The position numbers and the translations under genes are program-made. From Paramicrobacterium fandaimingii (GTDB lineage Bacteria > Actinomycetota > Actinomycetes > Actinomycetales > Microbacteriaceae), in contig NZ_CP061170.1 in the NCBI RefSeq assembly GCF_011751745.2, positions 372,001 through 436,000 on the forward strand: a DNA stretch of 64,000 bases, read 5' to 3'. Of this stretch, positions 49,595-59,029 are shown piece after piece. How positions within the stretch are numbered: the first letter of the stretch is position 1; each line of letters opens with the position of its first letter. The notes under the pieces were generated by a model. That model saw nothing but the letters and a program-made list of their open reading frames with translations. It did not search any database and was not told where the DNA came from.

Positions 49595-51413
49595 CGAGTC
49601 ATCGTCGACCGCCGGGTCGTCGCGCAGACTCGACGCTGACGCCGACGGCATCCATTTCGCCGACGCCGCGCCGGCTACCGCGTATGCGACGGCGCTGCTG
49701 CTCGGCCTCGCAGCTCGCGGCCTCACCGATATCGTCATCTGCCCCGGCTCGCGGTCGCAGGCGCTCGCGCTCGCGGCTGCGGCGCTCGACGACGCGGGGA
49801 TGCTGCGTGTTCACGTGCGCATCGACGAGCGCTCTGCCGCGTTCTTCGCTCTCGGGCTCGGTGTCGAGACGGGGCGTGCAGCAGCCGTCGTAACGACGAG
49901 CGGGTCCGCCGTCGCCCACCTGCACCCCGCCGTGCTCGAGGCACATCACTCGGGCGTGCCGCTGCTTGTGCTCAGCGCCGACCGGCCCGCGGAGCTGCGA
50001 GGCATTCGCAGCAATCAGACGACAGTGCAGCCGGGCATCTTCGGGGGCGCCGTCCGGTTCGAGCGTGATGTCGCAGCGCCGACGGGTGCTGCGGGTGAGG
50101 CAGCGAGCGCCGAGACGCTTGCGGGCGAAGCGATGCGGTCGGCGAACGGCCGCGGCATCGCCGGGCCGGGCCCCGTGCATCTGAACATCGCCTTCCGCGA
50201 GCCTCTGTCATCGGCGCTGACCGCCGCCGAGCTGTCAGACGCCGCCCAAACGCGTGCCACTTTTGGCGACTCTGTGAGCGTCGAAGCAGCAGAAAGTGGC
50301 ACACGAGCGGGCAGCACAGCCCGGCCGCACGTCGTTGCCCGGCTGAAGCGCCCGAGCGCCGTGCTCGAGCGCGGCCCGCGCACCGTCGTGATCGCGGGGC
50401 ACGCGGCAGGGGCGGATGCCGAAGAGCTCGCTCATGCGGGGTCGTGGCCGCTCATCGCCGAGGTCACGAGCGGCGCACGTTTCGGCCGCAACCTTGCTGC
50501 TCCCTACCGCGAGTTGCTGAACGATCCGCAGCTCGGCGGTCGCGTGGAGCGCGCCGTCGTGTTCGGGCATCCGACCCTCAGTCGCGAGGTTCCGGCGCTT
50601 CTGCTCCGCGATGACGTCGATGTGATCGTCGTCGCGCCCACCGGCATCGAGACGTACAACCCTGGCCGCCGAGCACGCGTCGTCGCGACAGCATCCGTTG
50701 CCGACGGCGATGCCGATCGCGACTGGCTCGGCTCGTGGGTCGTCGCGTCGCGCCAGCTCGTCGCCGCGGCCGACCGCGACTCGGCGCCCTCGCTCGACGA
50801 CGGCCACTCGCACGACCCGGCCGCGCGCGCTCGCTTCGCTCGGGCAGAGTTCGCCGCTGTGCGCGCTCCCGTCGACCGGCGGATGCTGGTGGAGGAGCTC
50901 TGGCGTGCGACGTGGCCGCACGACCGCCTCGTGCTGGCGGCATCCCGCCTCATTCGCGTCGCCGATGCGTTTGTCTCGGGCAAGAAGATTCCGGTGCACG
51001 CAAACCGCGGGCTCGCGGGCATCGACGGCACAGTCGCCACGGCCCACGGCATCGCGAGCGCACAGCAGCGAGACGGGATGCCCGGGATCACACGGGTGCT
51101 CGTTGGAGACCTCGCTCTGCTGCACGATATCGGCTCGCTGCTGGGCGGGCACGGCGAGGCGTGGCCACGCATGCAGGTGATTGTGGGCAACGACGGCGGC
51201 GGAACGATCTTCGACGGGCTCGAGGTTGCGCATGCCGCGCAGCGCGACGTCTTCGATCGAGTGCAGTACACACCGCACGGCGTCGACGTGGCCGCACTGG
51301 CGAAGGCCTACGGCTGGGAGCACGTGCGTGCGACACATCGCTCCGACCTCGACAAGGCGCTCACGACTGCCCGTGAGTCCCCGGTGATCATCGAGGTTCC
51401 GCTCGAACGCTGA
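49587..51413 (+). CDS. menD: SEPHCHC synthase
   Basis: 608 residues, thiamine-diphosphate enzyme that joins isochorismate and 2-oxoglutarate, the first committed step of menaquinone synthesis. Evidence is the N-terminal VICPGSRSQALALAA with the catalytic region IDERSAAFFALGLG, RPAELRGIRSNQTTVQPGIFGGAV, and the C-terminal ThDP-binding VGNDGGGTIFDGL. ATG 49587 overlaps the previous gene by eight bases; 49536 is a longer option. Residues about 222-243, in the linker between domains, are encoded by a 66-bp palindromic element. It is convergent with menF. Confidence 0.95.
   Translation: MPDESSSTAGSSRRLDADADGIHFADAAPATAYATALLLGLAARGLTDIVICPGSRSQALALAAAALDDAGMLRVHVRIDERSAAFFALGLGVETGRAAAVVTTSGSAVAHLHPAVLEAHHSGVPLLVLSADRPAELRGIRSNQTTVQPGIFGGAVRFERDVAAPTGAAGEAASAETLAGEAMRSANGRGIAGPGPVHLNIAFREPLSSALTAAELSDAAQTRATFGDSVSVEAAESGTRAGSTARPHVVARLKRPSAVLERGPRTVVIAGHAAGADAEELAHAGSWPLIAEVTSGARFGRNLAAPYRELLNDPQLGGRVERAVVFGHPTLSREVPALLLRDDVDVIVVAPTGIETYNPGRRARVVATASVADGDADRDWLGSWVVASRQLVAAADRDSAPSLDDGHSHDPAARARFARAEFAAVRAPVDRRMLVEELWRATWPHDRLVLAASRLIRVADAFVSGKKIPVHANRGLAGIDGTVATAHGIASAQQRDGMPGITRVLVGDLALLHDIGSLLGGHGEAWPRMQVIVGNDGGGTIFDGLEVAHAAQRDVFDRVQYTPHGVDVAALAKAYGWEHVRATHRSDLDKALTTARESPVIIEVPLER
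50249..50314. repeat. 66-bp palindromic element, copy inside menD
   Basis: The inverted ends GTGCCACTTT (50254-50263) and AAAGTGGCAC (50293-50302) are perfect. It matches the intergenic copy 45880-45945 at both ends and has exactly the same length, 22 codons, so it adds TRATFGDSVSVEAAESGTRA to MenD without changing the frame. Confidence 0.7.
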
Positions 51414-51431
51414 TGCGCCAGCGCCGAATCG

Positions 51432-52706
51432 TCAGCCCTCGAGGGCGTCAATCACCGGACGGAATTTGATGCGCGTCTCCATGAGCTCGTTCTCTGGCAC
51501 CGATTCGCCCACAACGCCGCAGCCCGCGTACGCGGTGATGGTGTCGCCGTCGAGCTGCGCACACCGCAGCGCGATCGCCCACTCGCCGTCGCCGTCGGCG
51601 CCGACCCACCCAACCGGCCCCGCGTAGCGCCCGCGGTCGAATGGTTCGAGGTCGTCGATCATTGCGACCGCATCGGGCGTTGGGGCTCCGGCGACGGCCG
51701 CTGTCGGATGCAGCGCCGCAATCAGGTCGAGCGACGATGCGCCGTCGCTCAGCACGCCCTCGATGTCGGTGGCGAGGTGCCACAGGTTCGGCAGCTTGAG
51801 GGTGAAGGGAACCTCGGTCGCGGCGAGATGCGAGGTGTGCGTCTCGAGGGAGCGAACGACGCTCTGCACCGCGAATTCGTGCTCGTCGTTGTCTTTCTGC
51901 GATGTCGCGAGAGCAACGCTTGCCTGCTCATCGGCTTCGGGACCATCGCCGCGCGCTGTCGTGCCCGCGAGCACCCGCGCGGTCACGCCGCCCTGCGTCA
52001 CACTCACGAGCGTCTCAGGGCTCGACCCGATCAGCCCGTCAACGACGTACGTCCAGCAGTCCGGGTAGCCCTGCGCCAAGTCGGTGGCGAAGCGCCGCAC
52101 GTCGCTGCCCGCGGGAACCGAACCCACGAGATCGCGAGCGAGAACAACCTTCTCGAGCTCGCCCTCGCGAATGCGGCGCACGCCCTCGGCAACATGCAGC
52201 TTGTAAGACTCAGAAGACTCCTGGCCCTCGAGAAAGTCGACGGCGAAGGGCTCGCCGATGGGTGTCGCCTCGGCAGCTGCTGCTTCGGAAGCATCCGTCA
52301 TTCCACCCCGCCCGGTGTCGAGCTCGTCACCCTCGCGGCGAATGTGAGTGACCCAGTGGCGCCCGCTTCGACGGCCGATGATCGTCTGCGGAACGATGAG
52401 CACGCTTGTCGTCGTGGACAGCGACGAGAAAGCGAATGCTCCGAAGGCGACGAGGCCGGTCCCCGGAACGCCAACGCGGTCTGAGACCCGGGCGGATGCC
52501 GCGAGGCGCCGCCACGCGGCGGCAGCATCGGTCATGCGGGTCTCGCCCGTGAATTCGAGGCGGAGGGCTTCGCCGATTCCGACGATGCCCGTGCCCTTGC
52601 GGAGCCAGACGAGGGGATCGGATTCGGACGTGTGGGGGATGAGGAGGGACACATCGCCGACGGGGGTGGTGTCGACGACAAGCCGCGGCGTGTCGGGGTT
52701 GGTCAC
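51432..52706 (-). CDS. menF: Isochorismate synthase
   Basis: 424 residues of the chorismate-binding superfamily. Catalytic-site motifs are EKVVLARDLVG (the base Lys), GSSPETLVSV, VLAGTTARG, the metal-binding HEFAVQSVVRSLE, LHPTAAVAGAP and the late YAGCGVVGESVPENELMETRIKF. It turns chorismate into isochorismate for MenD. It could serve a siderophore as well, but its place between menD and menG supports the menaquinone role. It is divergent from menG. Confidence 0.93.
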   Translation of the reverse strand: MTNPDTPRLVVDTTPVGDVSLLIPHTSESDPLVWLRKGTGIVGIGEALRLEFTGETRMTDAAAAWRRLAASARVSDRVGVPGTGLVAFGAFAFSSLSTTTSVLIVPQTIIGRRSGRHWVTHIRREGDELDTGRGGMTDASEAAAAEATPIGEPFAVDFLEGQESSESYKLHVAEGVRRIREGELEKVVLARDLVGSVPAGSDVRRFATDLAQGYPDCWTYVVDGLIGSSPETLVSVTQGGVTARVLAGTTARGDGPEADEQASVALATSQKDNDEHEFAVQSVVRSLETHTSHLAATEVPFTLKLPNLWHLATDIEGVLSDGASSLDLIAALHPTAAVAGAPTPDAVAMIDDLEPFDRGRYAGPVGWVGADGDGEWAIALRCAQLDGDTITAYAGCGVVGESVPENELMETRIKFRPVIDALEG

Positions 52707-52769
52707 GAACCAAGCCTACGCCGCGCTTGCTGTGGGAATCGTTCAGCAATGCCCACCTAAACTGGAGAA

Positions 52770-53480
52770 ATGAGCAAGAGCGCAGATCTCGAAAAGCAGC
52801 CCGAGCAGGTGTCGGCGATGTTCGATGAGGTCGCTGAACGCTACGACCTCACGAATGACGTGCTCTCGGCGGGAAACGACAGGCTCTGGCGGGTCGCACT
52901 GCGCCGTGCCGTCGATCCGCTTCCGGGGGACCGCGTGCTCGATCTCGCGGCAGGCACAGGAACATCGAGCGCCGCTCTCGCAGCGACCGGGGCCACCGTC
53001 GTCGCCGCCGATTTCTCCGCGGGAATGATCGCCGAGGGCAAACGCCGCTTCGGCCACCTGCCCAACGTCGACTTCGTCGAGGCAGACGCGACGAATCTTC
53101 CTTTCGCCGACGACGAATTCGACGCAGTCACCATCTCGTTCGGCCTGCGCAACGTCGTCGACCCGAAGAAGGCGCTCGCTGAAATGCTGCGGGTGACGAA
53201 GCCGGGCGGACGCCTTGTCGTGTGCGAATTCTCCACGCCTCCCACGGCGCTCGTGCGCAGCGCCTACAACCTCTACATCGCCAGGATCATGCCCCTCATC
53301 GTGCGCGTCGTCAGTTCCAACTCCGAGGCATACACCTACCTCAATGAGTCGATCCGCGCGTGGCCAGACCAGAAGGGGCTGGCGCGATGGCTGCGCGAGG
53401 CCGGGTGGGCACATGTCGAGCATCGCAACCTCACCGCGGGAATCGCGGCGATGCACCGCGCGTTCAAGCCCGGTGGGTAG
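52770..53480 (+). CDS. menG: Demethylmenaquinone methyltransferase
   Basis: 236 residues, the UbiE/COQ5 family. The opening [28 protein letters not shown] is diagnostic, followed by the SAM-binding [27 protein letters not shown] and the late MKPGGR-like [15 protein letters not shown]. It methylates demethylmenaquinone in the last step. It is divergent from menF, and the polyprenyl synthase gene follows after 50 bases. Confidence 0.96.
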   Translation: MSKSADLEKQPEQVSAMFDEVAERYDLTNDVLSAGNDRLWRVALRRAVDPLPGDRVLDLAAGTGTSSAALAATGATVVAADFSAGMIAEGKRRFGHLPNVDFVEADATNLPFADDEFDAVTISFGLRNVVDPKKALAEMLRVTKPGGRLVVCEFSTPPTALVRSAYNLYIARIMPLIVRVVSSNSEAYTYLNESIRAWPDQKGLARWLREAGWAHVEHRNLTAGIAAMHRAFKPGG

Positions 53481-53530
53481 CGGCATCCGGTATCGCGACC
53501 GCGGCGCCCGAGGACGGATAGGGTAGTGGG

Positions 53531-54595
53531 GTGGATGTGAGCACGACCCCTCGCGACACGCGACTGTCGCAGCAGCTGGGCCTAACCGAGCGCATGATGA
53601 TGAGCCCGGCGATGCGCCGTGTCATCGGCGAGATCGACGACGGACTCATCGAGATCGAGCGTCAGCTGATCGGCGACCTCGAATTCACCGATTCAGTCGC
53701 GGATGCGTCCGGCCGCTACCTTCTCGAGGCCGGCGGCAAACGGGTGCGCCCCATGCTCATTCTGCTGGCGGCGCAGCTCGGCGACGGCAACACGCAGAAT
53801 GTCTATGATGCCGCGAAGGCGATTGAGATCACTCACCTCGCGTCGCTGTACCACGACGACGTCATGGACCACGCAGACCGTCGCCGCGGTGTGCCGAGCG
53901 CCCACACGGTGTGGGGAAACTCGGTGGCGATTCTCACGGGAGACCTGCTGTTCGCTCGTGCGAGCCAGCTGATGGCGAATCTCGGCGAGAAGGCAATCCG
54001 CCTGCAGGCCGACACCTTTGAGCGCCTCGTTCTCGGGCAGCTGCACGAGACGGTCGGCCCCGAGAACGGCGAAGACGAAGAGAAGCACTACATCCAGGTG
54101 CTTGCTGACAAGACCGGATCTCTCATCTCGACAGCGGCGCGCGCCGGTGCGATTTTCGCCAATGCCCCTGACGAGCTGCAGGGCCCGCTGCGTGAATACG
54201 GAGAGAAGATCGGCGTGGCCTTTCAACTCGTCGATGACGTGATCGACCTTTCTCCGCAGCCGGAGCAGACGGGTAAGGTGCCCGGAACAGACCTGCGCCA
54301 GGGCGTCGCAACCCTGCCCATGATCTACCTGCGCCAGAGCGCGCAGACGGATTCGGCAGATGCGGACCTCGTGCGACGGATCGATGCGGAGTCGGGCGAC
54401 CTCGACACCGCGGCATCCGAGTCGTTCACCAAAGCCGTGGCGGAGCTGTACGCACACCCGGTGACGGAGCGCACCCGCGGCGAAGCAAAGAAGTGGGCAG
54501 CCGAGGCGATCGCCGCTCTCGACGGTCTGCCCGAGGGGCCCGTGCGAGACGCCCTCAACAGATTTGGCCGCAAGTTGGCCGACAGAGACAAATAA
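53531..54595 (+). CDS. Polyprenyl diphosphate synthase (trans type)
   Basis: 354 residues. The first aspartate-rich motif is LYHDDVMDHADRRRG near 105-120 and the second is FQLVDDVIDL near 230; GGKRVRPMLILLAA and KTGSLISTAARAGAIF complete the family pattern. It makes the long isoprenoid chain of menaquinone, probably C35 to C55, although chain length cannot be told from sequence. GTG start. Co-directional with menG, and the next gene follows after 41 bases. Confidence 0.93.
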   Translation: MDVSTTPRDTRLSQQLGLTERMMMSPAMRRVIGEIDDGLIEIERQLIGDLEFTDSVADASGRYLLEAGGKRVRPMLILLAAQLGDGNTQNVYDAAKAIEITHLASLYHDDVMDHADRRRGVPSAHTVWGNSVAILTGDLLFARASQLMANLGEKAIRLQADTFERLVLGQLHETVGPENGEDEEKHYIQVLADKTGSLISTAARAGAIFANAPDELQGPLREYGEKIGVAFQLVDDVIDLSPQPEQTGKVPGTDLRQGVATLPMIYLRQSAQTDSADADLVRRIDAESGDLDTAASESFTKAVAELYAHPVTERTRGEAKKWAAEAIAALDGLPEGPVRDALNRFGRKLADRDK

Positions 54596-54636
54596 GCACC
54601 CGCGTCACCCGCAGCGTGCCCAACCGAAGGAATCAT

Positions 54637-55995
54637 GTGACAAAGCTGAGACTCGCCGTTGTCGGCGCCGGCCCGGCAGGCATCTACGCGTCGGACATTC
54701 TCTTGAAGGCCGAACGCAAATTCGAGGTATCGATCGATCTTTTCGAGCAGCTCCCCGCGCCCTACGGGCTCGTGCGCTACGGCGTCGCGCCAGACCACCC
54801 GCGCATCAAGGGAATCATCAACGCTCTGCGCGACGTGCTCGATCGCGGCGACATTCGCATTTTCGGCAACGTGCGCTACGGAGAAGACGTCACGCTCGAC
54901 GACCTCAAGAAGCACTACAACGCTGTCATCTTCGCAACGGGAGCGATTCGCGACCACAGCCTCGAGGTTCCGGGAGTCGAGCTTGAGGGCTCCTACGGGG
55001 CAGCGGACTTCGTGAACTGGTACGACGGGCATCCCGACGTGCCACGCGAGTGGCCTCTCGACCAGACGTCCGTCGCTGTCGTCGGCAACGGCAACGTCGC
55101 CCTCGATGTGGCGCGCGTTCTCGCGAAGCACGCAGACGACATGCTGCCGACCGAGATTCCCGACAACGTGTACGAGGGGCTCACGTCCTCTCGGGTCACC
55201 GACGTGCACGTCTTCGGGCGCCGCGGCCCCGCGCAGGTGAAGTTCACCCCGCTTGAGCTGCGTGAGCTGGGCGAGCTGAACGACGTCGACATGGTGCTGT
55301 ACGACGAAGACTTCGATTACGACGAAGGCTCGAAGAAGGCGATCTCCAGCAACAAGCAGGTGATGGTGATCGACCGCATCATGACGAAGTGGCGTGAGCG
55401 CGAGACCGGCACGGCATCGCGTCGCCTTCACTTGCACTTCTACGCGAAGCCGCTCGAGGTGCTCGACGACGGTCAGGGGAATGTTGCCTCATTCCGGTAC
55501 GAGCGCACGCGCCCCGATGGCGAGGGCGGAGTTGAAGGAACGGGTGAGATTCGCGAAGTGAAGATCGGCCAGCTGTACCGGGCGATCGGCTACTTCGGCT
55601 CTCCACTTGACGGCATCCCCTTCGATAAGAAGCTCGGCATCGTTCCCAATCACGAGGGCCGCGTCATGGATCGCAAGACAAACGAGCAGGTGCACGGCGT
55701 CTACGCGACGGGCTGGATCAAGCGTGGCCCCGTCGGTCTGATCGGCCACACCAAGTCGGATGCGATGGAGACCGTGTCTCACATCATCAACGATCAGGGC
55801 AGCTGGTGGACTCCTGAGCAGCCGGAGGAGCAGGCGATCGTCGATCTGCTCACCGAGCGCGGCGTTGAATTCACGGATCTCGACGGCTGGCACAATCTGG
55901 ATTCCCATGAGATCGCGTTGGGCGAGCCGCACGAGCGCGCCCGCATCAAGGTTGTTCCCCGCGACGAGATGCTCCGAGTCTCACGCGGCGAATAG
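54637..55995 (+). CDS. FprA-type NADPH-ferredoxin reductase
   Basis: 452 residues, close to mycobacterial FprA. FAD-binding motif VVGAGPAGIYASDIL at 6-20, the conserved LPAPYGLVRYGVAPDHPRIKGI, NADPH motif VVGNGNVALDVARVLAK and the C-terminal GWIKRGPVGLIGHTKSDAMETV. It passes electrons between NADPH and ferredoxin, for cytochrome P450 or other partners. GTG 54637 has GAAGGA upstream; the overlapping ATG at 54635 would end at once. Being behind the polyprenyl synthase suggests co-expression with menaquinone genes. Confidence 0.93.
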   Translation: MTKLRLAVVGAGPAGIYASDILLKAERKFEVSIDLFEQLPAPYGLVRYGVAPDHPRIKGIINALRDVLDRGDIRIFGNVRYGEDVTLDDLKKHYNAVIFATGAIRDHSLEVPGVELEGSYGAADFVNWYDGHPDVPREWPLDQTSVAVVGNGNVALDVARVLAKHADDMLPTEIPDNVYEGLTSSRVTDVHVFGRRGPAQVKFTPLELRELGELNDVDMVLYDEDFDYDEGSKKAISSNKQVMVIDRIMTKWRERETGTASRRLHLHFYAKPLEVLDDGQGNVASFRYERTRPDGEGGVEGTGEIREVKIGQLYRAIGYFGSPLDGIPFDKKLGIVPNHEGRVMDRKTNEQVHGVYATGWIKRGPVGLIGHTKSDAMETVSHIINDQGSWWTPEQPEEQAIVDLLTERGVEFTDLDGWHNLDSHEIALGEPHERARIKVVPRDEMLRVSRGE

Positions 55996-56024
55996 CGCAC
56001 AGTTCGAGTGCGCTTTCGTCGCGA

Positions 56025-57074
56025 TCACGCGTTCTTCAAATCTGAGAGATCGACGACGAAGCGATAGCGCACGTCATTTCGGGCGAGCCGTTCGAGAGCA
56101 GTGTTGATCTGACCAGACGGCAGCACCTCGACGTCGGCCGAAATGTCGTGCTCGCCGCAGAAATCCAACAGCTCCTGGGTGGAGATGCGGCCTCCGCTGC
56201 CTGCTGAGCTGAGGCTTTTTCGCCCGATGAGCAGAGCAAGCGCGGTGACGGAGATCTCGCCGAGGTACCCAACAACGCTCAGCGTTCCGTCGAGACCGAT
56301 CGTGTCGAGGTACGGCTCAACGGCGTGCGGCGCAGAGATCGTGTCGATGATCAGATCGAAGCGGCCTCGTGCCGCCGCCATGGCATGACGATCCGTTGAG
56401 ATGATGACGTCGGTGGCACCGAGTGCTCGCGCGTCGTCTGCCTTCTGCTGCGATGTCGTGAAGACGGTGACGGATGCTCCGAGCGCTCGAGCCAGCTTGA
56501 CGGCGAGGTGGCCCAGCCCGCCGAGCCCTGCGACGCCGACCACCGATCCCGGGCCGACGCCGTGGCTCCGCAGCGGCTCCCACACCGTGACGCCCGCGCA
56601 CATGAGCGGAGCGACGGCCGCAGGGTCGAGGTTCGTGGGCCTCCGGTACACGAAGTTCTCATCGACGACGTATTCTCGCGCGAAGCCGCCGAGTGTCGTC
56701 GTTCCATCGACGCGATCGCGGCCACCATACGTCGTGGTGGGAAACTCGCGGCAGAAATTCTCCTGCCCGGCTCGGCACATGTCGCAGGATCCGCACGAAT
56801 CGACGATGTTGCCGACGGCGACGGCATCGCCGACGCGGAACTCGGCGACGAGCGCCCCGATCTGCGTCACCGTTCCGACGAACTCGTGGCCCGGTACCAG
56901 GAGGTCATCGGCTCGAGAGCTCGCGTGCGCGTGCACGGCGTGCAGATCACTGTGGCACACGCCGCAGTGGCTGACGTCGACGGCCACGTCACGGGGGCGC
57001 AGCTCTCGCCTCTCGATCGGCCCGGCGACCAGAGTCATCGAGCCGCGGGTTCCGTACGCTGTGGTTGTTCGCAT
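56025..57074 (-). CDS. Zinc-dependent NAD(P) alcohol dehydrogenase
   Basis: 349 residues of the medium-chain dehydrogenase family, cinnamyl-alcohol/YahK-like branch. Catalytic zinc ligands are Cys37 in HCGVCHSDLH and His63 in PGHEFVG; structural zinc Cys residues are 94, 97, 100 and 108 (CGSCDMC, FC). The cofactor loop is VVGVAGLGGLGHLAVKLAR. It interconverts aldehydes and alcohols. ATG 57074 is chosen, since the family N-terminus begins there. It is divergent from a TetR gene, the probable repressor, with two similar 12-base sites between them. Confidence 0.92.
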   Translation of the reverse strand: MRTTTAYGTRGSMTLVAGPIERRELRPRDVAVDVSHCGVCHSDLHAVHAHASSRADDLLVPGHEFVGTVTQIGALVAEFRVGDAVAVGNIVDSCGSCDMCRAGQENFCREFPTTTYGGRDRVDGTTTLGGFAREYVVDENFVYRRPTNLDPAAVAPLMCAGVTVWEPLRSHGVGPGSVVGVAGLGGLGHLAVKLARALGASVTVFTTSQQKADDARALGATDVIISTDRHAMAAARGRFDLIIDTISAPHAVEPYLDTIGLDGTLSVVGYLGEISVTALALLIGRKSLSSAGSGGRISTQELLDFCGEHDISADVEVLPSGQINTALERLARNDVRYRFVVDLSDLKNA

Positions 57075-57096
57075 CACGCATCCTTCTTCATAAACA

Positions 57097-57151
57097 AACT
57101 GGTTAGTTGTTAACGTAAGCGTCGGATCCAGAGAGTGCAAACTGACTGGTT
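57097..57151. promoter_or_regulatory. Two related TetR-type sites in the adh/tetR intergenic region
   Basis: AACTGGTTAGTT (57097-57108) and AACTGACTGGTT (57140-57151) are alike in ten of twelve bases and lie between the divergent dehydrogenase and TetR genes. They are good candidates for the TetR protein's operators. Confidence 0.5.
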
Positions 57152-57165
57152 GGTACCATTGGGGC

Positions 57166-57753
57166 ATGGTAGAGGCGACGCTGACGGCACGAGGGCTCGC
57201 GACGCGACAGCGAATTCTGGATGCCGCGACCGCGGAGTTCGCCGCTCGCGGCATCGCCGGCGCGCGTGTGGATCGCATCGCGGCATCCGCGCGCACGAAC
57301 AAGGCGCAGCTGTATGCCTACTTCGGCAGCAAGGACGCGCTGTTCGACGTGGTCTTCGACGCGTCGATGCAGCACATGCTCGACGTGGTGCCCATCGCCG
57401 CAGATGACCTCGCAGACTGGGCGGTGCGGCTGTACGACGAGTACCTCGAACGTCCAGAGCTCATTCGCCTGGCGACCTGGGCGCGTCTCGAACGACGGCC
57501 CGAGGGTCACCTCGCTGCTGACTCCCGACGCGTCGACGACGAGAAGCTTGCCGCGATCGCAGCTGCCCAAGCATCGGGGGTGATCGTCGACGACGTCGAC
57601 GTATTCGACGTGATGGCTCTGGTCATTGCGATGTCGATGGCATGGTCGCCCGTGAGCAACGTCTATGCGGCAACGCCGGCTGAGTCGGAGCATGTGCACG
57701 CCGCTCGACGTGAGTTTCTGCGAGCGTCAGTTGGCCGTGCGATCATGCGGTGA
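57166..57753 (+). CDS. TetR-family regulator
   Basis: 195 residues. The N-terminal helix-turn-helix is TRQRILDAATAEFAARGIAGARVDRIAASARTNKAQLYAYFGSKDALFDVVF (about 13-65), followed by a helical ligand-binding domain with WARLERRPEGH. It is divergent from the zinc alcohol dehydrogenase and most probably represses it and itself; the inducer may be an aldehyde or aromatic compound, which is only a guess. Confidence 0.92.
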   Translation: MVEATLTARGLATRQRILDAATAEFAARGIAGARVDRIAASARTNKAQLYAYFGSKDALFDVVFDASMQHMLDVVPIAADDLADWAVRLYDEYLERPELIRLATWARLERRPEGHLAADSRRVDDEKLAAIAAAQASGVIVDDVDVFDVMALVIAMSMAWSPVSNVYAATPAESEHVHAARREFLRASVGRAIMR

Positions 57754-57762
57754 TCAAGAAGC

Positions 57763-57808
57763 CATGGTCGTGGCCGCACACATGAGGGGAAAGCGAACCA
57801 CGACCATG
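57763..57808 (+). terminator. Hairpin downstream of the TetR gene
   Basis: CATGGTCGTGG and CCACGACCATG are perfect 11-base arms with a 24-base loop. The next 50 bases hold a second weaker dyad (CACCT with AGGTG) and a run of Cs. The region separates the TetR gene from the hydrolase gene. Confidence 0.5.
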
Positions 57809-57927
57809 ACCCCTAGAACATGAATAATACTCACCTTTAAGAAAAATAGGTGCCCCCCCATGAGGGGCGCGTCACGACAGCGTCGGCCTGATGCGATCGA
57901 GTGCACCGGTTTCGATACGCTGTGACC

Positions 57928-58920
57928 ATGGTGACGTGGGAGCCGGACATCCTCGGAGAGCGCTTCGAGTGCGCCACCCTGCCGCTCACGCCCGACCCGC
58001 AGGGCGAGGTTGTCGCAACGCTGGTGCGCACGCGTCGCTCGGCACTGCAGCGCCTCGCGGCATCCGTCAAACCGCTCTCTGACGTTGATGTGCTTTACGT
58101 TCACGGCTGGGTCGACTACTTCTTTCAACGTCACGTTGCCGAGGCCTGGGAGGAAACGGGAGCGCGGTTTCACGCCGTCGACCTGAGAAAATATGGGCGG
58201 AGTCTTCGCGAGCACGAGACGCCGGGGTACATCAGCGACCTCGACACATACGACGAAGACATCGAGGCCGCGCTCACCGCGATGGGCCACGGCGTGGGGC
58301 AGCGCTCGAAACGACGACTGTTCATCATGGCGCACTCAACGGGCGGGCTCACGATGAGCCTGTGGGTGCACCGCCATCCCGGTCGAGCGCACGCGCTCGT
58401 GCTCAACAGTCCGTGGCTCGAATTTCAGATCGGCGGAATCGGCCGCGAGGCGTTGACGCCGCTTCTCGAGATCGGAGCGCGAATCACTCCGCTTCGCTCC
58501 CTTCCGCACGTAGACTTTGGTTTCTACACGCGGACGATCTCAGACCAGTTCGAGGGGGAATGGCAGATCGATCCGCGATGGCGGCCCGAGAGAGGATTCG
58601 CCACCCACACCGCATGGCTCGCCGCCGTCTTCACAGCGCAGCGCAAAGTGGCGACGGGCCTCGACATCGACATCCCCGTGCTGGTGATGCTGTCTGACAG
58701 ATCGACGATCTCGCGAACCTGGTCGGAGGAGATGCGATCATCGGACATCGTGCTCAATGTCGACGAAGTCGCGCAGCGCGTGCCGCGACTGGGGCGAAAC
58801 GTCACGCTGGTTCGCATCGAAGGAGCGATGCATGACGTCACCCTGTCGGCGGCTCCCGTGCGGGAACGCGTGCGCTCCGAACTTCGGCGTTGGCTCACCG
58901 GGTACGGGCGCTTACGGTGA
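57928..58920 (+). CDS. Alpha/beta hydrolase
   Basis: 330 residues. The nucleophile elbow is LFIMAHSTGGLTMSLW, with Ser in HSTGG; the acid may be the Asp in VLVMLSDRS and the late His is in RIEGAMHDVTLS. The N-terminus is atypical and the protein is longer than the usual 280. No signal peptide is seen. Resembles lysophospholipase or monoglyceride lipase-like proteins (YDEDIEAAL, HRHPGRAHALVLNSPWLEF). ATG 57928 is taken; an earlier GTG adds nine residues. Confidence 0.88.
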   Translation: MVTWEPDILGERFECATLPLTPDPQGEVVATLVRTRRSALQRLAASVKPLSDVDVLYVHGWVDYFFQRHVAEAWEETGARFHAVDLRKYGRSLREHETPGYISDLDTYDEDIEAALTAMGHGVGQRSKRRLFIMAHSTGGLTMSLWVHRHPGRAHALVLNSPWLEFQIGGIGREALTPLLEIGARITPLRSLPHVDFGFYTRTISDQFEGEWQIDPRWRPERGFATHTAWLAAVFTAQRKVATGLDIDIPVLVMLSDRSTISRTWSEEMRSSDIVLNVDEVAQRVPRLGRNVTLVRIEGAMHDVTLSAAPVRERVRSELRRWLTGYGRLR

Positions 58921-59029
58921 CACCTACTCATGGATGCTGGGGCAGCCGTGCTGAAGGGTGTTCTCCTCGCCCTCCTGGCGTTGCTCGTGCTGCGCGGGCA
59001 GCACGTGCTCACCGGAGCCCCGCGGGGCG

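Noticed and set aside
57840..57870. Run of Cs followed by ATGAGGGG as a regulatory site
   Set aside because: It only forms weak dyads in the untranscribed space behind the TetR gene and has no counterpart elsewhere in the window.
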